Source: an uncultured Eubacteriales bacterium
Lineage (GTDB): Bacteria; Bacillota; Clostridia; Christensenellales; Borkfalkiaceae
Assembly (NCBI GenBank): GCA_958405585.1
Contig: CATYEP010000052.1
Coordinates: 1-11,391, forward strand
Length of the DNA: 11,391 nucleotides
Direction: 5' to 3'
Position numbers and translations under genes: made by a program. The notes under the pieces were generated by a model. It was not told the origin of the DNA and did no database searches. It saw nothing but the letters and a program-made list of their open reading frames with translations. Position 1 is the stretch's first letter. Each line of letters begins with the position of its first letter. Below, in pieces: positions 6,795 to 11,391 of the stretch.

Positions 6795-6844
6795 CTGAAA
6801 AGGCATATCCTTTCAGAATTTTGGAGAGCGCGGCAGAAAATTCT
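6795..6844. promoter_or_regulatory. Two inverted repeats upstream of the asd promoter
   Basis: AGAATTTT (6815-6822) and AAAATTCT (6837-6844) form a perfect 8-bp dyad whose right arm abuts the -35 box of the asd promoter. A second near-perfect repeat, CTGAAAAGG/CCTTTCAG (6795-6803 with 6809-6816), lies immediately to the left. They occupy the roughly 100-bp gap between the divergent promoters, where an activator or repressor could bind. The A/T-rich composition makes chance formation possible. Confidence 0.35.
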
Positions 6845-6873
6845 TTGACTTTTACGGGAAGATATGCTACAAT
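6845..6873 (+). promoter_or_regulatory. Sigma-A promoter of the asd-dapA-dapB operon
   Basis: TTGACT (-35, 6845-6850), a 17-bp spacer and TACAAT (-10, 6868-6873) with a TGC extended -10 upstream. Transcription should start near 6880, a few bases before the first pairing strand of the lysine riboswitch (6884), which is where it must start for the aptamer to be complete. Confidence 0.88.
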
Positions 6874-6882
6874 ACCCCTGCG

Positions 6883-7044
6883 AAATAGAGGAGCGGGCGA
6901 GCAAAAGTAAGACTGCCGCAAAAGAGCGGAAACTGGCAGACAGAAAGGGCATCCCCGCCGAAGCGCAGGAAGGTATCCGCAGCCCCTGCTGCTGGGCGCA
7001 AGGGAGAATACCTTTGCGACTGTCACCAACGTGGAGAACTATTA
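6883..7044 (+). promoter_or_regulatory. Lysine riboswitch (L-box) aptamer
   Basis: The conserved blocks of the lysine riboswitch appear in order: ATAGAGGAGCG (6885-6895), AAAAGTAAG (6903-6911), GAAAGGGC (6943-6950), CGCCGAAG (6956-6963), CTGGGC (6992-6997), GACTGTCA (7018-7025) and GTGGAG.ACTAT (7031-7042). Helix P1 forms from AATAG (6884-6888) with CTATT (7039-7043). Internal helices include CTGCC/GGCAG (6913-6917 with 6935-6939), GCAGG/CCTGC (6965-6969 with 6985-6989) and CGCAAGG/CCTTTGCG (from 6997 and 7011). Lysine binding in this family stabilises P1 and favours the downstream terminator, shutting off lysine synthesis genes, which fits the asd-dapA-dapB genes that follow. Confidence 0.96.
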
Positions 7045-7063
7045 GCCCGAAGAAAGCAAATAA

Positions 7064-7142
7064 CGCCGGTACGGAAGTACCTGCGGTTCGGACAGATATT
7101 GATTCTTATTCACTGCGGTGCATCTGCGCCGCAGTTTTTTTT
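7064..7142 (+). terminator. Riboswitch expression platform with intrinsic terminator
   Basis: The terminator is a 10-bp stem with one G-U wobble, ACTGCGGTGC (7112-7121) with GCGCCGCAGT (7126-7135), a four-base ATCT loop and a run of eight T (7135-7142). Ahead of it lies a hairpin GGTAC-GGAA-GTACC (7068-7081), extended by CGC/GCG. The sequence CTGCGGT occurs both at 7081-7087 and in the left arm of the terminator (7113-7119). The upstream copy is therefore a candidate competitor for the terminator right arm. The exact antiterminator was not resolved. Confidence 0.93.
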
Positions 7143-7182
7143 CGGGGCGCAACGCACAAACTATTTTTACAGGAGTACTGAA

Positions 7183-8259
7183 ATGAAAAACTACAATGTA
7201 GCGATCATCGGCGCAACGGGCATGGTCGGGCAGAGATTCAGCCTGCTTTTGGAAAACCATCCCTGGTTTCACGTAACCGCACTGGCGGCATCCCCCGCAT
7301 CGGCAGGGAAGAAATACCGTGACGCGGTTGCAGGCAGATGGGCAATGACATCCCCTATCCCCGAAAAATTTGCGGACATGGTCGTTCTCGACGCGGAAAA
7401 GGATATCGAAAAGATTGCGGGAATGGTCGATTTCGTGTTCTGCGCAGTGAACATGAAGAAAGACGAGATCAAAGCGCTGGAAGAGAAATATGCAAAAGCG
7501 GAAGTTCCCGTCATCTCGAACAACTCGGCACACCGTTTTACACCCGACGTCCCGATGATCATACCCGAGATCAACCCCGAACACGCAAAGGTCATCGAAG
7601 CGCAGAAAAAACGGCTGGGGACAAAGCGCGGCTTCATCGCCGTAAAGAGCAACTGCTCTCTGCAAAGCTATGTACCCGCTCTGCATCCGCTCAGAAAATA
7701 CGGCATTTCCAAAGTGGCTGTTTCCACCTATCAGGCGATCAGCGGTGCAGGCAAAACGTTTGACCGTATGCCCGAAATCCTCGACAACGTTATCCCCTAC
7801 ATCGGCGGCGAAGAGGAAAAATCCGAACGCGAACCTTTAAAGATCTGGGGGCACATAGAAAACGGCGAAATCGTTACGACAGACACACCGAAGATCACGG
7901 CACAATGCCTGCGCGTTCCCGTATCGGACGGACATACCGCGGCGGTGTTTGTAACGTTCGACAAGAAGCCTTCCAAAGATGAAATTTTGAAAGCGTGGGC
8001 GGAATTTTCAGGCGTTCCGCAGGCATTGGAACTGCCTTCCGCGCCCAAACAGTTTATCCACTATTTTGAAGAAGACAACCGCCCGCAGGCAAAACTTGAC
8101 CGCATGCTGGAGAACGGCATGGCGGTATCGGTCGGCAGACTGCGCGAAGACATCGTGTTTGATTATAAGTTCGTATGTCTTTCGCACAATACCCTGCGCG
8201 GTGCGGCCGGCGGCGCCGTACTGATGGCAGAATTGCTCTGTGCGGAAAATTATATTTAA
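7183..8259 (+). CDS. asd: Aspartate-semialdehyde dehydrogenase (archaeal/fungal-like type)
   Basis: A 358-residue enzyme that reduces L-aspartyl phosphate to aspartate semialdehyde with NADPH, the branch point to lysine/diaminopimelate, threonine and methionine. The N-terminal nucleotide-binding motif is GATGMVGQRF (10-19). The catalytic cysteine is Cys158 in SNCSLQSYVPALHPL, and the catalytic base is His251 in RVPVSDGHT. The length, the SNCS context and RVPVSDGHT match the archaeal/fungal branch of the family rather than the E. coli GNCT branch. The ATG at 7183 has AGGAG at 7171-7175; an upstream frame opening at 7099 lies inside the terminator and is rejected. The gene is first in the lysine-riboswitch-controlled operon, 83 nt ahead of dapA. 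Confidence 0.96.
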   Translation: MKNYNVAIIGATGMVGQRFSLLLENHPWFHVTALAASPASAGKKYRDAVAGRWAMTSPIPEKFADMVVLDAEKDIEKIAGMVDFVFCAVNMKKDEIKALEEKYAKAEVPVISNNSAHRFTPDVPMIIPEINPEHAKVIEAQKKRLGTKRGFIAVKSNCSLQSYVPALHPLRKYGISKVAVSTYQAISGAGKTFDRMPEILDNVIPYIGGEEEKSEREPLKIWGHIENGEIVTTDTPKITAQCLRVPVSDGHTAAVFVTFDKKPSKDEILKAWAEFSGVPQALELPSAPKQFIHYFEEDNRPQAKLDRMLENGMAVSVGRLREDIVFDYKFVCLSHNTLRGAAGGAVLMAELLCAENYI

Positions 8260-8342
8260 TTTCTCAAAACGAAGGCGCACGGCAGGCGTCATGAATTTTA
8301 AAGTTCCAGAAAGAAAAAACAAATCAGCAGAGGTTGGATTTC

Positions 8343-9236
8343 ATGCTTAATTTTTTTAACGGTACCGCGACGGCAATGATCACGCCGTTCACGAAAGAAG
8401 GCGGAGTCAATTTTGACGCATTCGGTAAAATGATCGATTTCCAGATCGATAACGGAACGGATATGCTGGTCATTTTGGGTACGACGGGCGAACCTGCGAC
8501 CATGACCGAAGAAGAAAAACTGGCAGTGATGCAGTATTCCGTCAAAAAAATAGGCAAGCGTGCCAAGATCGTATTCGGGAGCGGAAGCAACTGCACGGCA
8601 CATGCCATCGAGGCAAGCAAAACGGCTGAAAAGCTGGGAGCGGACGGACTTCTCGTCGTTACCCCCTACTACAACAAATGCACGCAAAACGGGATCTATG
8701 AATACTATAAAGCGATCGCAGAATCCGTCAGTATTCCGATTATCTGCTATAACGTCCCCCCTCGCACGGGTGTAAATATTCTGCCCGCGACGATGAAACG
8801 CATTGCCGAAATCGAAAATATCGCAGGAATCAAGGAAGCGTGCGGAAATATGGAGCAGATCGTGACGACCGCGCGCATGATCCGCGGTAAGTGCGATTTA
8901 TATTCGGGCGACGATCATCTGAATCTCCCCATTCTTGCAATCGGGGGAGCAGGGCTGATTTCGGTATCTTCCAACATTCTGCCCAAAGAAACAAAGCAGA
9001 TGTATGAATTTGTCAAAAAGGGCGATTTGGCTTCGGCGAATGCCCTTCAGGACAAAATGCTGCCCGTGATCGACAATCTTTTTACGGAAGTCAATCCGAT
9101 CTGCGCCAAAGCCGCGGCAAATATGCTCGGTATGGACGGCGGGATCCCGCGCGCGCCCCTTACGGAAATCGAACCGGCGCATGCAGACGCCCTGCGTATG
9201 GCATTGCGCGAATTCGGGCTGAAGGTAAACGGCTGA
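8343..9236 (+). CDS. dapA: 4-hydroxy-tetrahydrodipicolinate synthase
   Basis: A 297-residue TIM-barrel aldolase of the DapA family that condenses pyruvate with aspartate semialdehyde, the first committed step to diaminopimelate and lysine. Key residues are in place: GTTGE (46-50) with the Thr pair, Tyr110 in TPYYNK, Tyr136 in CYNVPPRTG, Arg141 at the substrate entry, and the Schiff-base Lys164 in GIKEA. These correspond to E. coli Thr44, Tyr107, Tyr133, Arg138 and Lys161. The ATG at 8343 is preferred over the in-frame TTG at 8334 because AGAGG at 8329-8333 is correctly spaced for the ATG. It takes the product of asd directly as substrate. Length and motifs are normal for the family. Confidence 0.98.
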   Translation: MLNFFNGTATAMITPFTKEGGVNFDAFGKMIDFQIDNGTDMLVILGTTGEPATMTEEEKLAVMQYSVKKIGKRAKIVFGSGSNCTAHAIEASKTAEKLGADGLLVVTPYYNKCTQNGIYEYYKAIAESVSIPIICYNVPPRTGVNILPATMKRIAEIENIAGIKEACGNMEQIVTTARMIRGKCDLYSGDDHLNLPILAIGGAGLISVSSNILPKETKQMYEFVKKGDLASANALQDKMLPVIDNLFTEVNPICAKAAANMLGMDGGIPRAPLTEIEPAHADALRMALREFGLKVNG

Positions 9237-9312
9237 CATTCCCCTGCCGTATCGGTGCGACCGAGAAAATGTCGGCACAGTTTGGCACAGGCGAAACAAA
9301 GAAAAAGCAATT

Positions 9313-9332
9313 CCCCGCGCGTACGCGCGGGG
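9313..9332 (+). repeat. Perfect GC-rich palindrome in the dapA-dapB spacer
   Basis: A 20-nt perfect palindrome, CCCCGCGCG followed by TA and CGCGCGGGG, can be lengthened by AAT/ATT pairs. It lacks a U-tract (ATTCTTATC follows), so it is a poor intrinsic terminator and more likely an mRNA-processing or 3'-stabilising hairpin after dapA. It sits in the 189-nt spacer, which also holds a small TCGGT/ACCGA hairpin (9252-9264) and a tandem GGCACAG (9274-9280 and 9284-9290). Confidence 0.6.
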
Positions 9333-9425
9333 ATTCTTATCAACAACGCGAATACAAAGATAAATTAACAAAAGATCAACGATCGAGCAAGAAAAAATAA
9401 AAAAAGAAGGAATAAGGAGATCGAT

Positions 9426-10181
9426 ATGGTAAAAATTCTGATCAGCGGAATTTTCGGACATATGGGCAGGAATGTTTTAGAGCTTGTGAATGCAGACGCC
9501 GAAACGGAATGTATCGGGGGCGTAGACTTAAAGAGCGGAAACATTGAGAATGTACCCGTGTATGACAGTTTTGAAAAAGTACAGGAAAAGCCGGATACGG
9601 TGATCGATTTTTCGAGCGCGGCGAATCTTGATAATCTTTTAAATTATGCGAAAAAGACAGGATGTGCCGTAATTTTGGCGACGACGGGATACAGCGACGC
9701 ACAGCTCAGGCAAATCGAAAAGGCGGCGGAGAGCATACCCGTTTTTAAGACGGCGAATCTGTCCGTAGGGATCAATCTTTTACAGAAGCTTGTCAAAGAG
9801 GCGGCGGAATTTTTGGGCGAATCGTTTGACGTGGAAATCATTGAAAAGCACCATAACCTGAAGAAGGACGCGCCGTCGGGTACGGCGTATATGCTGGCGG
9901 AGAGCGTGAACGAAGCGTTCGACGGCACGAAAGAATACGTTTACGGACGCGAAGGAATGGTCGGGGCGCGCAAAAAAGCGGAAGTCGGCATTCACGCAGT
10001 GCGCGGCGGCACGATCGTCGGAGAACACGAAGTGATGTTTGCGGGAGAAGACGAGATCATCACGATCTCACACAGCGCACGCAGCAAAAAGGTATTTGCG
10101 GCAGGCGCCGTAAAAGCGGCAAAGTTCATGTGCGGCAAACCCGCCGGCAAATACGACATGCAGGACGTTTTAGCTGAATAA
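9426..10181 (+). CDS. dapB: 4-hydroxy-tetrahydrodipicolinate reductase
   Basis: A 251-residue DapB, the usual length, which reduces hydroxy-tetrahydrodipicolinate to tetrahydrodipicolinate with NAD(P)H. The N-terminal dinucleotide-binding loop is GIFGHMG (8-14). DFSSAAN (61-67) and ATTGYS (85-90) line the cofactor site. The catalytic/substrate motif is EKHHNLKKDAPSGTA (140-154), with His142/His143 and Lys146 corresponding to E. coli His159/His160 and Lys163. The C-terminal signature is GIHAVRGGTIVGEHEV (188-203). AAGGAG at 9414-9419 sets the ATG at 9426. It follows dapA after a 189-nt structured spacer with no clear promoter, so it is probably read from the riboswitch-controlled transcript. 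The later steps to diaminopimelate are not encoded in the window. Confidence 0.98.
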   Translation: MVKILISGIFGHMGRNVLELVNADAETECIGGVDLKSGNIENVPVYDSFEKVQEKPDTVIDFSSAANLDNLLNYAKKTGCAVILATTGYSDAQLRQIEKAAESIPVFKTANLSVGINLLQKLVKEAAEFLGESFDVEIIEKHHNLKKDAPSGTAYMLAESVNEAFDGTKEYVYGREGMVGARKKAEVGIHAVRGGTIVGEHEVMFAGEDEIITISHSARSKKVFAAGAVKAAKFMCGKPAGKYDMQDVLAE

Positions 10182-10193
10182 TTTTTATATAGT

Positions 10194-10228
10194 AAAAACA
10201 GCGGAAGCAACTTGCTTCCGCTGTTTTT
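10194..10228. terminator. Bidirectional intrinsic terminator between dapB and the GLUG-repeat gene
   Basis: A perfect 17-bp inverted repeat with a single central base: five A, then CAGCGGAAGCAA, C, then TTGCTTCCGCTG and five T. The G/C-rich core is flanked by A-run and T-run, so it gives a stem plus U-tract in either direction. It lies 12 nt after the dapB stop and 9 nt after the stop of the convergent minus-strand gene, serving both. Confidence 0.95.
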
Positions 10229-10237
10229 ATTGTCTGT

Positions 10238-11391
10238 TTATGAAACTTCCCCTATCTGGATATTTTCGTCTTGGACTGCTTCTGTTCCTACTTTATTATT
10301 GGTCAAAATGCACAATATATCGTTTGCTGTCCCGCCAGCATCTGCATACCCCAGTATATTGTCATCTTGACGTCCTTTTGAACTGTTCGTTATTGTTCCT
10401 TCATTCGTGCATTTCTGAATCGTAATATCGTAAACATATGTATGGGCTTGTATATATCCGAATATCCCACCCGCAGCACCATCATCATGTGAAACAGTAA
10501 TCGCACCTGAATTGACACAGCCATCAATCAGAATTGTACCTGAATGATTTTGTGCTTTTGGAGTGCCGTCCTTTTTGGAACCATGTGCGTCTCCCATAAT
10601 ACCGCCAACACGGACCCCTGAAAGATTTCCATGATTTTCACAACCCTTTATTTCTACAACTGCTGTAGCATTTCTCTGATTTGATGTAGAAACCATTCCA
10701 CCTACCGTAGCGTTTGCTACTTGTCCCTGTGTAGTAATATCAGCATAATTCACACATTTCTGAATCACTACTTTTCCATTCATTCGCGTCCCTTCGTCCC
10801 CGGCTACACCACCAATAAAGCCAACAACCCCGCCGGCACGGCTGTGACCTTTGATCGTACCTCTAACCGTAACATTTTCGATCGTTGTAACATCTTCGGC
10901 TGTGCCGCCTTGTTTAATGATCGCGCCGATCGCTCCGCCTACAGTGTGATTGTTTTTATTTTGTCCAACCGTATCTACTACCAAAGAACCCGGTTCATCA
11001 ATATATACGTTAATTTTAACATTTTTGAAAGATTTTCCAGTAAAAGCAGCAATAAAACCATAGTAAACATAATTTGACTCCGGTGTCGCTGCAGCATATG
11101 CTTTTGTATCTGCGGTTATATCCGTCATTCTCAATCCCTGAATGGAATAATTACACCCGTTAAAATCACCGGCATATTCTTCAATCGGCTTCCATTCCGA
11201 ATCCTTCATGTCAATATTTCCGCCCAGCATGAGCGTGAATCCAGCGCCATTGTTTTCGTCCGCTTCAATATAATCTACTACCGAAATCAATTTTGCCGCC
11301 GTGGAAACTTTCGCCGCCGTAATCGTTTCTCCCGATTTTACTATACCGTCTGTTACATTCTCTGCTTCCAACGCCGCTAAACTTTCATAAT
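10238..11391 (-). CDS. GLUG-type repeat protein, C-terminal part (runs off right edge)
   Basis: The last 383 codons of a longer gene; the frame is open through the right edge, beginning YESLAALEAENVTDG. The opening TLMLGGNIDMKDSEWKPI and DFNGCNYSIQGLRM are typical of the segments that precede GLUG repeats in bacterial surface proteins. At least five repeats follow, each a beta-strand-rich unit with a Cys-Asn-Xaa-Gly-like turn and a GG(V/I)xG-type turn: IENVTVRGTIKG..AGGVVGFIGG, IQKCVNYADI..VGGMVS, IKGCENHGNL..VGGIMGD, IDGCVNSGAI..AGGIFGY and IQKCTNEGTI..NILGYAD. Such arrays likely fold as a beta-helix and occur in large exported proteins, probably here too, but the signal region lies outside the window. 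No LPXTG motif, membrane anchor or SLH domain is seen; the protein ends in IGEVS. Base use looks more A/T-rich than in the neighbours. Confidence 0.85.
   Translation of the reverse strand, partial: YESLAALEAENVTDGIVKSGETITAAKVSTAAKLISVVDYIEADENNGAGFTLMLGGNIDMKDSEWKPIEEYAGDFNGCNYSIQGLRMTDITADTKAYAAATPESNYVYYGFIAAFTGKSFKNVKINVYIDEPGSLVVDTVGQNKNNHTVGGAIGAIIKQGGTAEDVTTIENVTVRGTIKGHSRAGGVVGFIGGVAGDEGTRMNGKVVIQKCVNYADITTQGQVANATVGGMVSTSNQRNATAVVEIKGCENHGNLSGVRVGGIMGDAHGSKKDGTPKAQNHSGTILIDGCVNSGAITVSHDDGAAGGIFGYIQAHTYVYDITIQKCTNEGTITNSSKGRQDDNILGYADAGGTANDILCILTNNKVGTEAVQDENIQIGEVS

Noticed and set aside
7099..7182. Upstream start that would add 28 residues to Asd
   Set aside because: The extension spans the riboswitch terminator and its T-run. 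The ATG at 7183 has AGGAG correctly spaced and starts with the family N-terminus.
7042..7686. A 214-codon minus-strand frame opposite the riboswitch and asd
   Set aside because: It is antisense to a strong riboswitch-terminator and to asd, and it has no supporting start signals or domain pattern.
8291..8350. A 19-codon small frame overlapping the dapA start (MNFKVPERKNKSAEVGFHA)
   Set aside because: It has only a weak ribosome binding site and no recognisable leader-peptide feature such as a lysine run matching the pathway. Overlap with the dapA start could be chance.

Overview
The window looks like a chromosomal segment from a Bacillota (Firmicutes) bacterium, most likely an uncultivated Clostridia-type lineage. 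The grounds are strong AAGGAGG-type ribosome binding sites, consensus sigma-A promoters with 17-bp spacers, a lysine (L-box) riboswitch ending in an intrinsic terminator, a DUF624/YesL-like membrane protein and a Hsp33 gene. The taxonomic call is inference; no rRNA gene is present.

Left part, minus strand (1-1058): the start of a str operon, rpsL (S12) followed by the first 36 codons of rpsG (S7), which runs off the left edge. rpsL has its own strong promoter (923-951) and a hairpin-rich leader with a terminator-like stem right at the expected 5' end. The 256-bp gap between rpsL and rpsG holds a chain of at least six hairpins. It could be an autoregulatory RNA or an inserted structured repeat.

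Middle part, minus strand (1059-6744): one compact transcription unit read right to left from a promoter at 6716-6744. Its genes are a six-helix DUF624-like membrane protein, a SAM-dependent methyltransferase (ATGA overlap), hslO/Hsp33, a 613-residue TPR protein and a HEAT-like helical-repeat protein (14-nt overlap). The last three are tightly packed, suggesting that two helical scaffold proteins are made together with a redox-activated holdase. The HEAT-like gene may carry a C-terminal frameshift.

Right part, plus strand (6845-10228): a divergently transcribed lysine/diaminopimelate biosynthesis operon, asd-dapA-dapB, controlled by a lysine riboswitch. The enzymes convert aspartyl phosphate to aspartate semialdehyde, then to hydroxy-tetrahydrodipicolinate, then to tetrahydrodipicolinate, feeding lysine and peptidoglycan. 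The Asd belongs to the archaeal/fungal-like branch by its motifs. A near-perfect bidirectional terminator (10194-10228) separates this operon from a convergent minus-strand gene.

Far right (10238-11391, minus): the C-terminal part of a large repetitive GLUG-type, beta-helix-like protein, probably exported, open at the right edge.

Most of the window is ordinary core metabolism. The items most worth a second look are the structured rpsL-rpsG spacer, the attenuator-like rpsL leader with a palindrome over its -35 box, the natural Arg at S12 position 88, and the Hsp33-TPR-HEAT gene cluster.
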